Positions 9,381-18,315 of a stretch of 64,000 nt of DNA are shown here, in pieces. The stretch is from DASQFQ01 sp038238015 (GTDB lineage Bacteria > Actinomycetota > Thermoleophilia > Solirubrobacterales > Solirubrobacteraceae): assembly GCA_038238015.1 (NCBI GenBank), contig JBBRYA010000005.1, positions 1 through 64,000 on the forward strand, read 5' to 3'. The translations under genes were made by a program, and so were the position numbers. The notes beneath the pieces are model-generated. The model was not told the DNA's origin, did no database searches, and worked only from the letters and a program-made list of their open reading frames with translations. Every line of letters begins with the position of its first letter. Position 1 is the first letter of the stretch.

Positions 9381-10045
9381 CCGTCATCGCGTTCGACGTC
9401 AACGAGACGCTGCTCGATCTTCGCGCGCTCGATCCGCTGTTCGAGCGCGCCTTCGGCGACGCCGCGTTGCGGGGCCAGTGGTTCGCCCAGATGCTCCAGG
9501 TCGCGTTCGTCGGCACGATCACCGGGCGCTACATCGACTTCACCGCGGCGCAGCGCGGCGCGCTCTCGATGCTCGCGGCGCGCCTGGGCCGCGAGCTCGA
9601 TGACGCCGACGCCGAGGAGATCATCGCCACGATGTCTCGCCTGCCGCCGCATCCCGAGGTGCGCGCGGCGCTCGAGCGGCTGCGCGACGCCGGGCTCAGG
9701 CTCGTCACCCTCACCAACTCCACCGCCGAGGTGGGCCGCGCCCAGCTCGAGTTCGCCGGCCTCACCGACTGCTTCGAGCAGGCGCTGTCGGCCGACGAGG
9801 TGCGCAGGCTCAAGCCCGCGCCCGAGGCCTACGCGCTGGCGGCGCAGCGCACGGGCGTCGAGCTGGGCGAGATCCGCCTGGTCGCGGCGCACGCGTGGGA
9901 CGTCGCGGGGGCGCTCGCCGCGGGCTGCACCGCGGCGTTCGTCGCGCGCCCGGGGATGGTGCTCGGCCCGGTCGGCGAGCAGCCGGACATCGTCGGCGCC
10001 GACATCACCGAGGTCGCCGAGGCGATCCTGCGCAAGCACGAGTGA
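9377..10045 (+). CDS. HAD-superfamily hydrolase, haloacid dehalogenase type II-like
   Basis: 222 aa. The motif I is AFDVNETLLD with nucleophile Asp8, motif II is VTLTNST near residue 115, Lys of motif III lies in EVRRLKPAPEAY, and the motif IV region is VAAHAWDVAGALAAG. These match the L-2-haloacid dehalogenase subclass, which hydrolyses 2-haloalkanoates or acts as a small-molecule phosphatase. The natural substrate is unknown. Start overlaps the response-regulator stop (GTGA), suggesting one transcript with the regulator; a functional link is not obvious. Confidence 0.88.
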   Translation: MTVIAFDVNETLLDLRALDPLFERAFGDAALRGQWFAQMLQVAFVGTITGRYIDFTAAQRGALSMLAARLGRELDDADAEEIIATMSRLPPHPEVRAALERLRDAGLRLVTLTNSTAEVGRAQLEFAGLTDCFEQALSADEVRRLKPAPEAYALAAQRTGVELGEIRLVAAHAWDVAGALAAGCTAAFVARPGMVLGPVGEQPDIVGADITEVAEAILRKHE

Positions 10046-10064
10046 TGAGTGGGATAGTGGAGCG

Positions 10065-11996
10065 ATGCGCACACTCCGCTCGCTCCCGCTCTGCGCCGGC
10101 CTCGCCCTGACGCTCCTGCTCCCCGGTGCCGCGCTCGCGGCCGAGCCCGAGTTCGGCCCGGCGATCAAGCTCAAGGACGCCAACGGTCAGACCGAGCCGC
10201 GCGCGGCGGTGGCGCCCGACGACCCGCGCTACGTCATCACGAACGGCCCGGGCCGCGACTCGGTCGTGCACTCCTCCTCCGACGGCGGCGCGAGCTGGCA
10301 GCCGACCCAGTCCAAGCCCGCCAACGGCGCGCGCCCGACGATCGACGTCGACATCGTCACGACCCATACCGGGCGCATCATCGCCTCCGAGCTCGACTTC
10401 CAGGCGATCTCCTTCATCACGTCCTACTCAGACGACGGCGGCAGGACCTGGAAGCAGTCGACCGGCGGCTCGCAGACCGGTGACACCGACCGCCAGTGGC
10501 TCGCGGTCGGCCCGGACGACCAGAAGACCCACCAGCCGCGCGTGTACCTGCTCTACCACGACCTCGCGGCCGGCACCGCGCAGCACAACATGTTCGTGAC
10601 GACCTCCACCGACGGCGGCGCGACCTTCGGCGTGCCGGTGCCGATCACGCTGCCGCCCACCGAGGCCTACCAAGACCTGCAGTGCTCGGACTCCGGCGGG
10701 CCCTCCAACCTGCTCGTCAATCCCGACACCGGCCGGCTCTATGCGGTCTGGGGCACGCGCACGGCGCCCGTCGCCGGCGGCTGCGGGGCGTCCGTCTTCG
10801 GCCCGTTCGAGGTCAACGTGGTCGGCGCGACGCGCGTCTGGACCGCGACCTCGCCCGACAACTCGCCCGGCTCCTGGACCACGTCGCTCGCGGTCGACGA
10901 CTCGACCAAGAACGCAGCCAACGGCGGCAAGGAGCACCTCGTCGGGATGCAGCTCGCCCCCGGGGCGCTGGACTCGGCCGGCAACCTCACCGTCGCCTAT
11001 CCCGAGTCGCCCAACGCCTACCCCGACTACAACGGCGCCGCGATCAAGGCCGTCACGCTCCCGCCCGACCTCTCGCGCCGGTCCACGCCGGTGACGATCG
11101 CCCCGGCCGGCGGGGCGGGACACGTGCTGCCCCACATCGTGGCCGGCGATCCGGGCAAGTTCGACTTCGCCTACTTCACCGGCGTCGAGCGCCCGGGCCT
11201 GCGGCCCGCGTGGTACATGACCGTCGCGCAGACGCTCGACAACGGCGCGCACGTGACCGAGAAGCGCCTGTCGAACATCCCGACCTACACCGGCACCGCC
11301 AGCGAGCTGATGGGCGCCTGCGGCTCGGGGCCGGAGCAGGGAGTGCAGAACGGCTTCGTGTGCACGCGCTCGACCGACGTGTGGGGCGTGGCGCTCGACA
11401 ACGCCTGCCGCCTGACCACGACCTGGCCGACGAAGGACAACAACGCCTACGCCGTCACGCAGAAGGACCCGGCCTTCGCCGCGCCGGGCTCTGACCCGGG
11501 GACCTTCGTGGCCACCCAGACCGGCGGCCCGGCGGTCTGCACGTCGCTCAAGCGACCGACCGGCCCGGCGGTCGGCGCCGGCGGCAAGCGCGTCTGCCAG
11601 GACCGTACGGCACCCGTCTCGCGCTTCGACCGCCACCGCACGCGGCTGACCCGGCGCGCGCTGCGCCTGCGCGGGCGCTCGAGCGACCGCGGCTGCGCCG
11701 CGACGGCGTCGGTCGCCGGGCGCAGCGGGAAGGTGCGGCGCGTGCGCGTCTCGATCGCGCGTGCGCTGCGCGACGGCCGCTGCCGTTTCATGAGCGCGAA
11801 GGGGCGCTTCGGCAAGCCGCGCTCGTGCGCGCGCACGCTCTACGTCTCCGCCCGCGGAGCCACGCGCTGGCAGCTGTCGAAGCGCGTGCACCTGCCGCGC
11901 GGTGCCTACAAGTTCTGGGTCCGCGGGATCGACAGCGCGGGCAACGTCGAGCACAAGCGCGCACGCGTCAACTTCCTGCGCCTGCGCGTGAAGTAA
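10065..11996 (+). CDS. Secreted sialidase-fold (Asp-box) protein
   Basis: 643 aa. ATG 10065 starts a signal peptide MRTLRSLPLCAGLALTLLLP with cleavage near ALAA. The body carries at least three Asp-box motifs S-x-D-x-G-x-x-W/F (SSDGGASW, YSDDGGRTW, TSTDGGATF), typical of six-bladed beta-propeller sialidase/BNR proteins. The Arg triad of true sialidases was not identified, so glycosidase activity is unproven. The last 130 residues are Arg/Cys-rich with a repeat ending in a segment (YKFWVRGIDSAGNVEH) common at the C-terminus of exported actinobacterial proteins. Twelve or more Cys suggest disulfides outside the cell. Confidence 0.8.
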   Translation: MRTLRSLPLCAGLALTLLLPGAALAAEPEFGPAIKLKDANGQTEPRAAVAPDDPRYVITNGPGRDSVVHSSSDGGASWQPTQSKPANGARPTIDVDIVTTHTGRIIASELDFQAISFITSYSDDGGRTWKQSTGGSQTGDTDRQWLAVGPDDQKTHQPRVYLLYHDLAAGTAQHNMFVTTSTDGGATFGVPVPITLPPTEAYQDLQCSDSGGPSNLLVNPDTGRLYAVWGTRTAPVAGGCGASVFGPFEVNVVGATRVWTATSPDNSPGSWTTSLAVDDSTKNAANGGKEHLVGMQLAPGALDSAGNLTVAYPESPNAYPDYNGAAIKAVTLPPDLSRRSTPVTIAPAGGAGHVLPHIVAGDPGKFDFAYFTGVERPGLRPAWYMTVAQTLDNGAHVTEKRLSNIPTYTGTASELMGACGSGPEQGVQNGFVCTRSTDVWGVALDNACRLTTTWPTKDNNAYAVTQKDPAFAAPGSDPGTFVATQTGGPAVCTSLKRPTGPAVGAGGKRVCQDRTAPVSRFDRHRTRLTRRALRLRGRSSDRGCAATASVAGRSGKVRRVRVSIARALRDGRCRFMSAKGRFGKPRSCARTLYVSARGATRWQLSKRVHLPRGAYKFWVRGIDSAGNVEHKRARVNFLRLRVK

Positions 11997-12080
11997 GGCT
12001 TCCGACGCCGCGAGTGCGGCGCTGCACGGCGGGTAGGGCGGGGGCGCAGCACGTCCCCTCGCCATAGGAGCCTTCCCCTG

Positions 12081-13235
12081 ATGAAAGCCGTCGCATGGCA
12101 CGGCCGGCGCGACGTCCGCGTCGACACCGTCCCCGACCCGACGATCCAGCAGCCGACCGACGCGATCGTCCGCATCACCTCGACCGGTCTCTGCGGGTCT
12201 GACCTGCACCTCTACGAGGTGCTCGGCCCGTTCATCGACGAGGGCGACATCCTCGGCCACGAGCCGATGGGCATCGTCGAGGAGGTCGGCTCGGAGGTCA
12301 CCCACATCAAGGCCGGCGACCGCGTCGTCATCCCCTTCAACATCTCCTGCGGGCACTGCTTCATGTGCGACCACGGGCTGCAGTCCCAGTGCGAGACCAC
12401 CCAGGTCCGCGAGGCCGGCTCGGGCGCTGCGCTGTTCGGCTACACCAAGCTCTACGGCCAGGTGCCGGGCGGCCAGGCCGAGTTCCTGCGCGTGCCCCAG
12501 GCCCAGTACGGCCCGATCAAGGTGCCCGAGGGCCCGCCCGACGAGCGCTTCGTCTACATGTCAGACGTCCTGCCCACCGCCTGGCAGGCGGTCAAGTACG
12601 CCGGCATCCCCGAGGGCGGCTCGCTCGCCGTGTTCGGCCTCGGCCCGATCGGCGACATGTGCTGCCGCGTCGCCCAGCACCTCGGCGCGGAGAAGGTCAT
12701 CGGCATTGACCTCGTGCCCGAGCGCCTCGAGCGCGCCCGCGCCCGCGGGGTGCAGACGATCGACGTCAACGCGGTCTCAGACGTCGGTGACGCCGTGCGC
12801 GAGCTCACCGAGGGCCGCGGTGCGGACTCCGTGATCGACGCGGTCGGCATGGAGGCCCACGGCGCCCCGATCGGCAAGCTCGCCCAGCAGCTCGCGGGCT
12901 ACCTGCCCGACGCGATCTCGACCAGGATGATCGAGAAGGCCGGGATCGACCGGATGAGCGTGCTGCACGGCACGATCGACGTCGCCCGCCGCGGCGGGAT
13001 GGTCGACCCGATGCCGCTGCTCGTCATGTTCGACAAGCAGCTCACGTTCCGCATGGGCCAGGCCAACGTCAAGCACTGGATCGACGACATCATGCCGCTG
13101 CTCACCGGCGACGACGACCCGCTCGGGGTCGAGGGCTTCGCCACCCACAAGGTGCCGCTCGACGAGGCCCCGGCCGCGTACGAGACCTTCCAGAAGAAGC
13201 AGGACGGGGCCGTCAAGTTCCTCCTTCAACCGTAA
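12081..13235 (+). CDS. Zinc-dependent alcohol dehydrogenase (MDR family)
   Basis: 384 aa medium-chain dehydrogenase. Catalytic zinc ligands are in STGLCGSDLHLYE (Cys) and ILGHEPMG (His, Glu). The structural zinc loop contributes Cys in ISCGHCFMCDHGLQSQCE. The NAD(P) fold has VFGLGPIGDMCCRVAQHLGA. Overall layout and length resemble the glutathione-independent formaldehyde dehydrogenase/threonine dehydrogenase-like group; the substrate cannot be assigned. AGGAG lies upstream of the ATG, with a somewhat long spacer. Convergent with the metallophosphoesterase, with a GC-rich hairpin between them. Confidence 0.88.
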   Translation: MKAVAWHGRRDVRVDTVPDPTIQQPTDAIVRITSTGLCGSDLHLYEVLGPFIDEGDILGHEPMGIVEEVGSEVTHIKAGDRVVIPFNISCGHCFMCDHGLQSQCETTQVREAGSGAALFGYTKLYGQVPGGQAEFLRVPQAQYGPIKVPEGPPDERFVYMSDVLPTAWQAVKYAGIPEGGSLAVFGLGPIGDMCCRVAQHLGAEKVIGIDLVPERLERARARGVQTIDVNAVSDVGDAVRELTEGRGADSVIDAVGMEAHGAPIGKLAQQLAGYLPDAISTRMIEKAGIDRMSVLHGTIDVARRGGMVDPMPLLVMFDKQLTFRMGQANVKHWIDDIMPLLTGDDDPLGVEGFATHKVPLDEAPAAYETFQKKQDGAVKFLLQP

Positions 13236-13239
13236 GGGC

Positions 13240-14709
13240 TCAGGCGCCCCGACCGCTCGCGGCCGGGGCGTCCAGCCTCTCGCGCCGCGCGGTCGCCGAA
13301 CCCGTTGAGGGATCGACCTCGACGAGGTCGGCGGCGAGCGGGGCAAAGCGCGGGCGCGCCTCGTAGCTGAAGCGCGCGATGCCGATCTTGTTCTTCTCGG
13401 TCAGGTTGCCGGTGCCGCCCGCGCCGACGCTGCCGCCGTTGAGCACGGTCACGCCCGGGAAGCGGGTCACCAGCCCCTTGTGCGTGTGGCCGACGAACAG
13501 GACGAGGGGGTCGACGGGCGGGTCCTGCTTGAGCTCCTCGATGGCCTTGGCGGCCAGCTGCGGCTCGTGGACCATGACGATGTCGACCTTGCCGCGGAGC
13601 GGGCGCATCCAGTCGGCGAAGGCGTCGAGCTGGGCCTGCGCCGGCACCTTGTCGAAGCGGTCGGCGAAGTCCTGCGCGCTGCGGCGCTCGAATGGATCGC
13701 TGTAGCCGGCCACGCGCACCCCGGCGATGTGATGGACGATCTGGCCGTCGGTGCTCCCGTCGGCCTTGCGTCGCCCCGTCTGCGTGAGCACGATCGCGCC
13801 GGCGCGCACGACCGAGCGCATCAGCGAGTCCGAGTCGTGGTTGCCCGAGACCGCCACGAACGGCTTGCCGGTCCTGACCACGCGCTTGATCAGTGCGGTT
13901 TCGAGCGGCGTGCCGCGGTCGGTGAGGTCGCCGTCGAAGAACACCGGGCCCTTGGACGCCGTGCGTTCGAGGATCGGGATCGCCAGCACGTTGTTGTGGA
14001 GGTCCGACGCGAGCGTGAGGCGCGGGCGGCCTTCGATTCGTGCGCGATTCGCCGGGTCGACAACGAGGCGCGCGAGCCCGACCAGCTGCGCGTTGAGCTC
14101 CTCGTCGAGCGCCTTGGTCGAGCGCTGCACAGACTCGACCGCCTCCAGCGCCTTCGGGACGTCAGAGCCGAACGCGTAGTACTGCGGCTTGTCGATCGGG
14201 CCGCGCGGGGGGAGCAGGACGACGAGCGCGACGGCGAGCGCCCCGGCGGTCGCGAGCGCGACGGCGAGCGTCACGCGCAGGCGGGGCGCGTTGCGCCCGC
14301 GGAGGGCGAGCGCCGTGAGCGCGCCGAGCGCTGCGGCGCAGAGCGTGACGATGGCGATCAGCATGCGCAGAAACGAGGCGAGCCCATCGCGGGCCTGCGC
14401 TCTCGCCTGCACGACGTCCACACGGCCGCCCGCCGCCACCTTCTCGACCACGGTGCGGTTTACCGTGCGCACCTCCGCGCGCACCCGCGCCGGAAACCGG
14501 ATCGCCTCGAAGCGCGCGCCCCAGTCCACGAGCGGCGCGTAGATGTCCAGCGCGCCCTTGTGGCCGGGCGAGACCGAGAGCTTGACGATGCCGACCGACA
14601 GCGTGCGGTCCTGGCTGAAGGAGACCATCGCGAGATAGCCGCCCGCGAGGGTGGCGAGGACGACGGCGACGAGCGCGAGCGCCGTCCTGATGGGGCTGGT
14701 TCGTCTCAC
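13240..14709 (-). CDS. Membrane-anchored metallophosphoesterase
   Basis: 489 aa. There is a transmembrane helix near the N-terminus (ALALVAVVLATLAGGYLAMV), a 90-residue extracytoplasmic segment, two more helices at about 115-165, then a calcineurin-like phosphoesterase domain. Metal-binding motifs appear in the order SDLHNN, GDLTDRG, GNHDS, VHEP and GHTHKG. Topology places the catalytic domain outside the membrane. The substrate is unknown (phosphodiester, phospholipid or nucleotide). Last gene of a three-gene operon; its GTG start overlaps the NUDIX stop by 4 bp. Confidence 0.87.
   Translation of the reverse strand: MRRTSPIRTALALVAVVLATLAGGYLAMVSFSQDRTLSVGIVKLSVSPGHKGALDIYAPLVDWGARFEAIRFPARVRAEVRTVNRTVVEKVAAGGRVDVVQARAQARDGLASFLRMLIAIVTLCAAALGALTALALRGRNAPRLRVTLAVALATAGALAVALVVLLPPRGPIDKPQYYAFGSDVPKALEAVESVQRSTKALDEELNAQLVGLARLVVDPANRARIEGRPRLTLASDLHNNVLAIPILERTASKGPVFFDGDLTDRGTPLETALIKRVVRTGKPFVAVSGNHDSDSLMRSVVRAGAIVLTQTGRRKADGSTDGQIVHHIAGVRVAGYSDPFERRSAQDFADRFDKVPAQAQLDAFADWMRPLRGKVDIVMVHEPQLAAKAIEELKQDPPVDPLVLFVGHTHKGLVTRFPGVTVLNGGSVGAGGTGNLTEKNKIGIARFSYEARPRFAPLAADLVEVDPSTGSATARRERLDAPAASGRGA
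13245..13270. terminator. GC-rich hairpin between convergent genes
   Basis: An inverted repeat with 12-bp arms (one mismatch) and almost no loop covers the region just after the alcohol dehydrogenase and inside the last codons of the convergent phosphoesterase. Candidate bidirectional terminator without a T-run. Confidence 0.45.
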
Positions 14710-15206
14710 GTGCGCGCGAGGAAGTCGCGCAGGGCTTGGGTCGTCGACCAGAACGCGAGCTCGTCCCAGGGGAGGTCAGCGGGCGCGAAGGCTTTGACCT
14801 CGGTCGCCTCGTCGGTGGTCTGGGGCTCGCCGAGAGCCGCCGCCGAGTAGACGATGAGCACCACGCGGTCGTCGGACTTTGAGTAAACACCGATGAGTTC
14901 TTGAAGCTCGAGGTCGATCTCCAGCTCCTCGCGAGCCTCGCGCCGCGCGGCAGCCTCGACCGACTCACCCAGGTCGACGAAGCCGCCCGGGAACGTCCAC
15001 AAGCCCTTGCCCGGATCGAAGCCGCGCCTGAGCAGGATGATGTCGCCGGTGCCCGTGCACGGGATCGCACACGCAACGGGCTTCGGGTTGTAGTAGGCGC
15101 CGTAGCCGCAGTGCGGGCAGGTGATCGAGCGCGGGTAGGCGATGTCCGCCGGCTGCGCGCAGCGAGGGCAGTACTTCGCTTCGGCGAGCGCCGGGTTGAG
15201 CGTCAC
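14706..15206 (-). CDS. NUDIX hydrolase with N-terminal zinc ribbon
   Basis: 166 aa. The N-terminus carries a zinc ribbon C-x2-C...C-x2-C (YCPRCAQ and CPHCGYG), as in NADH pyrophosphatase (NudC)-like and related NUDIX proteins. The NUDIX box G-x5-E-x7-R-E-x-x-E-E is complete: GGFVDLGESVEAAARREAREEL spans it. It cleaves a nucleoside diphosphate linked to another moiety; NADH or ADP-ribose are possibilities. GTG start overlaps the upstream GNAT stop, and its stop overlaps the phosphoesterase start, both GTGA. Confidence 0.88.
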   Translation of the reverse strand: MTLNPALAEAKYCPRCAQPADIAYPRSITCPHCGYGAYYNPKPVACAIPCTGTGDIILLRRGFDPGKGLWTFPGGFVDLGESVEAAARREAREELEIDLELQELIGVYSKSDDRVVLIVYSAAALGEPQTTDEATEVKAFAPADLPWDELAFWSTTQALRDFLART

Positions 15207-15949
15207 GCGCGCATCTCCCACAGCTGCTGCTCGGTGAGCGCGCGGTAGCCGAGGCGGGCGTAGACGTTCTGGCCGAGCTTGGAGGCCTGGAGGGTGGTGG
15301 TCTGTTGCCCGCGCTCGCGGGCGTGCGCGAGGGCGGTTGCGATGAGCGTGGCGGCGTGGCCCTGGCCGCGGTGGTCGGGGAGCGTCGCGACGAGGGTGAC
15401 GAACGCGTCGTCCTCGACGTCGAGCAGCACCATCACCGCCACGATCTGATCGTTCTGCTCGACGCCCATGGCGCGCACGTGGGGAGGTAGCGCGGCGTCG
15501 AACGCGCTTCCGGTCATCTCGGGCTCGCCGTAGGCGATGGTGTTGACGCGCATGACGGTGTCGAGATCGACCTCCGTCGGGCGGGTCGCCGCCGCTGTTT
15601 TGGGGAGCGCGAGGTGATCGAGCGGGGTGGCCATCAGGACCGGGGTCGCCTCGACGACGAGCCCTGCGTTGGTGAGCGCCGCAGCCGCGACGTCGTTGTC
15701 CGCGTCGACCCAGGCGCCCCATTTGGGCGTGCCGGCGTAGAACTCGGCGAGGTGACTCAGCGCACGCGGGTAGTCCGCATGCCGGCGCAGCACCGCGGCG
15801 TTGAAGAACGGATCTGGCACGCCGGGCACCACGCTCGCGACGATCCCCTCGCGCTCGTAGATCCGCCCGCCCTTCGCCGCTCGCCCGAGGAAGCGCTGGA
15901 ACTCCGTCGCACCCGCCCACACGCGGTCCAGGAGCGCGTCGTCGTCCAC
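15203..15949 (-). CDS. GNAT family N-acetyltransferase
   Basis: 248 aa. The C-terminal half has a well-formed GNAT core: strand VMVLLDVEDDAFVTLVATLP, the acetyl-CoA loop DHRGQGHAATLI, and the LQASKLGQNVYARLGYR motif. The N-terminal 100 residues resemble the degenerate first half of a tandem GNAT. Start chosen at the GTG 15949, the last start codon that leaves a gap (25 bp) to the divergent small gene. First gene of the GNAT-NUDIX-phosphoesterase operon with 4-bp overlaps. Substrate unknown. Confidence 0.82.
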   Translation of the reverse strand: MDDDALLDRVWAGATEFQRFLGRAAKGGRIYEREGIVASVVPGVPDPFFNAAVLRRHADYPRALSHLAEFYAGTPKWGAWVDADNDVAAAALTNAGLVVEATPVLMATPLDHLALPKTAAATRPTEVDLDTVMRVNTIAYGEPEMTGSAFDAALPPHVRAMGVEQNDQIVAVMVLLDVEDDAFVTLVATLPDHRGQGHAATLIATALAHARERGQQTTTLQASKLGQNVYARLGYRALTEQQLWEMRA

Positions 15950-15974
15950 CAGCGCGAGGGTAGAAGATGTCCCG

Positions 15975-16295
15975 ATGACCCACGCCGACGCGAGCGCCAG
16001 GACCTTCGCCGCCGCCGCCGCGCGGCTGATCGGCGAGCCGTGGGTCGATACCGGCACCGGCTTCGGCTCGAACCCCGGCCTCCGCGTCGAAGGGAAGATC
16101 TTCGCTGCGCTCGTCCACGGAGAGCTCGTGGTCAAGCTGCCGCCCGAGCGGGGCGCCGCGCTCGTCGCCGAGGGCTCGGGCGAGCCGTTTGTCGTCGATG
16201 CTCGGAAGGTGAGCGACTGGGTGAGCGTCGCCCGGGTCGACGAGGAGTGGTGGAGCGCGCTGGTTGGCGAGGCACTCGCGTTCGCGCGCGGGTGA
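15975..16295 (+). CDS. Small TfoX/YjbR-like protein
   Basis: 106 aa soluble protein. The pattern GLRVEGKIFAALVHGELVVK then LPPERGAALVAEG and the terminal VDEEWWSALVGEALAF match the small alpha/beta fold shared by YjbR/MmcQ-like and TfoX N-terminal-like proteins, whose biochemical role is unsettled. ATG start, divergent from the GNAT gene. It precedes the HhH-GPD gene by 32 bp on the same strand. Family call is from pattern memory. Confidence 0.6.
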   Translation: MTHADASARTFAAAAARLIGEPWVDTGTGFGSNPGLRVEGKIFAALVHGELVVKLPPERGAALVAEGSGEPFVVDARKVSDWVSVARVDEEWWSALVGEALAFARG

Positions 16296-16327
16296 CGGCA
16301 GGCACCGCGGCGGTTACGATCGACACC

Positions 16328-16882
16328 ATGCCCGACCGCCTGTACTTCACCGACTCCGACGAGGCCAACGAGCTGATCGCAAGCGACCCCCTCGCTTTGC
16401 TGATCGGCTTCGTCCTCGACCAGCAGATCACCGTCCAGCAGGCCTTCCTGGGGCCTTTGGTCCTGCGAGAGCGAGCCGGCACCCTCGACGCCGCTGAGCT
16501 GGCCGAGCTCGACCTCGAGCCGATCTTCCGCGAACGCCCGGCGATCCACCGCTACCCCGGCTCGATGGCCAAGCGCGTGCGCGACCTCTGCGGGTTCGTC
16601 GCGGAGAGCTACGACGGCGACGCCGCGCGAGTCTGGACCGACGCCGAATCCTCGGAGGACCTCCGGGCCAACCTCCTCGCCCTGCCCGGCTTCGGTGACA
16701 TGAAGGTCAGAGCCCTCGCCTCCGTTCTCTCCCGCCGCTTCGGCTTCGACCTCGCCGAGCCCCTCGTCCCCACCCACCAGACCCTCGGCGACGTCGACTC
16801 CCGCCAGGCGCTCGACGAGTACCAGGCGGCTAAGCGGGCCTACAAGGCGGAGCGAAGGGCGGCGGCAGAGCAGCAGGCCTGA
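16328..16882 (+). CDS. HhH-GPD superfamily protein (uncharacterised DNA-glycosylase-like)
   Basis: 184 aa. The helical layout (LLIGFVLDQQITVQQAF at the N-terminal side, LPGFGDMKVRALASVLSRRF as the helix-hairpin-helix) is that of the actinobacterial TIGR03252-type HhH-GPD proteins. These resemble base-excision glycosylases, but the catalytic Lys/Asp of the well-known enzymes is not evident here. DNA binding is likely and catalysis uncertain. ATG 16328 chosen because the frame upstream has no coding character. The Lys/Arg/Ala-rich tail is short and probably flexible. It is followed by tRNA-Thr. Confidence 0.8.
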   Translation: MPDRLYFTDSDEANELIASDPLALLIGFVLDQQITVQQAFLGPLVLRERAGTLDAAELAELDLEPIFRERPAIHRYPGSMAKRVRDLCGFVAESYDGDAARVWTDAESSEDLRANLLALPGFGDMKVRALASVLSRRFGFDLAEPLVPTHQTLGDVDSRQALDEYQAAKRAYKAERRAAAEQQA

Positions 16883-16934
16883 CGTCCAGTGGGGCGCCCG
16901 ATCCCCCGCAGCGTGAGCTACCCTGCGGGTTCCC

Positions 16935-17007
<73 letters not shown>

Positions 17008-17013
17008 CTCGAG

Positions 17014-17038
17014 AAAGCCCCGCTCAGGCGGGGTTTTT
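17014..17038 (+). terminator. Intrinsic terminator after tRNA-Thr
   Basis: Stem CCCCGC/GCGGGG with loop TCAG, extended outward by a G:T and three A:T pairs, then a run of five T (17034-17038). A textbook rho-independent terminator, rare in this window. Confidence 0.85.
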
Positions 17039-17383
17039 GTTTGCCCGGAGGCGAGGGCGGCGGGCGCGAAACGCTTCGTGGGCCGTATTTGGGCCGCATG
17101 CCTTTCGTAAGTCGACCCGGTGGCGAGTCGGAATGGGTCGGTTGGACGGGCGCGCGCGTCCAGCAAACGATCGCCTCGAGGGCGGGCGCGGGCGGTTTGT
17201 GCCGCGGGGCCGTCGCGTTTGTGGGACAGTCGTAGCGCCCGGCCAGCGCCTCGTCGGCGGCGTCGCACAGATAGAACGCGACGCTGTCGTGAGCGGGACA
17301 AGCTCCCGGCGGCGCTCTCGCTCACCATGCCGACCGGCAGGCAGAGCAACATGCTGAAGCCGTCGGGCTAGACTCGCGCCGAT
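17039..17383. other. 345-bp stretch without recognised gene
   Basis: No reading frame here has a convincing start and codon bias. It begins just after the tRNA-Thr terminator, where integrated elements usually carry an attachment site or integrase end, but no integrase sequence was recognised. The short repeat-like GGGCCGTATTTGGGCCGCAT at 17080-17099 is the only visible structure. The promoter of the methyltransferase probably lies near the end. Confidence 0.4.
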
Positions 17384-18259
17384 ATGACCGACGCCAGCGT
17401 CGCGCCTGAGAACCTGGAGGCGACCGAGGCCTGGAACGGCCCCCTGTTCGACATCTGGCAGGACTTCCAGGCGGTCGTCGTCTCGAACGCGAGGGCGCAT
17501 GGCGACGCCGCGCTCGCCGACCACCGTCCGGAGCGCGGTGACCGCGTGCTCGACATCGGCTGCGGGCTCGGCGACTCGACCGTCCAGCTCGCCGAGCTGG
17601 TCGGTCCGCACGGACACGCGCATGGGGTCGACGTCGCGGAGCGGATGATTGCTGGAGCGCGGAACGACGCTGCGCGGGCGGGCGTGGAGAACGTGAGCTA
17701 CGAGGTCGCCGACGTCCAGGTCGCTCAGTTCGCCGACACCTACGACTATGCGTTCGCCCGGTTCGGGACGATGTTCTTCGCAAATCCGGTGGCGGCGCTT
17801 CGTAACGTGCGCCAGGCCCTGCGGCCCGGCGGGCGCCTGAACATCGTCGTCTGGCGACGCAAGCTCGACAACGAGTGGCTGCACCGGGCCGAGACGATCG
17901 TCGCGCAATTCCTCGACCGCCCGGAGGAGTACGACGAGCCGACCTGCGGCCCCGGCCCGTTCTCGATGGCGAACCCGGAGACCGTGACCGACATCCTGGA
18001 GCATGCGGGATTCGCGGGCGTAGATCTCAAGCGCCAGGATCTCGTGATCAAGACTGGCGACACCCTGGAGCACGCCGTGGACCTCGCCATGTCCCTCGGC
18101 CCGGCCGGCGAGGTGCTGCGGCTGTGGGGCGACCGGGCCGACGAGATCCGGCCCAAGGTCCGCGCGGCGCTGCTCGAGGGCATGGCCGACATGGTTCGCG
18201 ATGGCGCCGTCTACGCCGACTCCTCAACCTGGGCCGTGCGCGCCGTCGCCCCGGACTAG
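17384..18259 (+). CDS. Class I SAM-dependent methyltransferase
   Basis: 291 aa. The SAM-binding motif I is VLDIGCGLGDSTVQLAELVG near residues 55-70, followed by acidic post-I GVDVAERM and motif II-like YDYAFARFGTMFF, with ALRPGGRLNIVVW as motif III. The C-terminal region (AVDLAMSLGPAGEVLRLWG) is close to ubiquinone/menaquinone-type and small-molecule methyltransferases. The acceptor substrate is unknown. ATG start. First intact gene after tRNA-Thr and therefore possible island cargo. Confidence 0.88.
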   Translation: MTDASVAPENLEATEAWNGPLFDIWQDFQAVVVSNARAHGDAALADHRPERGDRVLDIGCGLGDSTVQLAELVGPHGHAHGVDVAERMIAGARNDAARAGVENVSYEVADVQVAQFADTYDYAFARFGTMFFANPVAALRNVRQALRPGGRLNIVVWRRKLDNEWLHRAETIVAQFLDRPEEYDEPTCGPGPFSMANPETVTDILEHAGFAGVDLKRQDLVIKTGDTLEHAVDLAMSLGPAGEVLRLWGDRADEIRPKVRAALLEGMADMVRDGAVYADSSTWAVRAVAPD

Positions 18260-18315
18260 CGCCGCACTTCGAGAGTGAGCTCACGCCCCTCGGACCAAAC
18301 GAGTACGTTCGGAGC

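Noticed and set aside
9600..10064. N-terminal extension of the Asp-box protein into the HAD gene
   Set aside because: It is a Ser/Arg-rich shadow frame; a clear signal peptide starts at ATG 10065.
17039..17383. Integrase 3' end next to tRNA-Thr
   Set aside because: No tyrosine-recombinase motif could be read on either strand; only the location suggests it.
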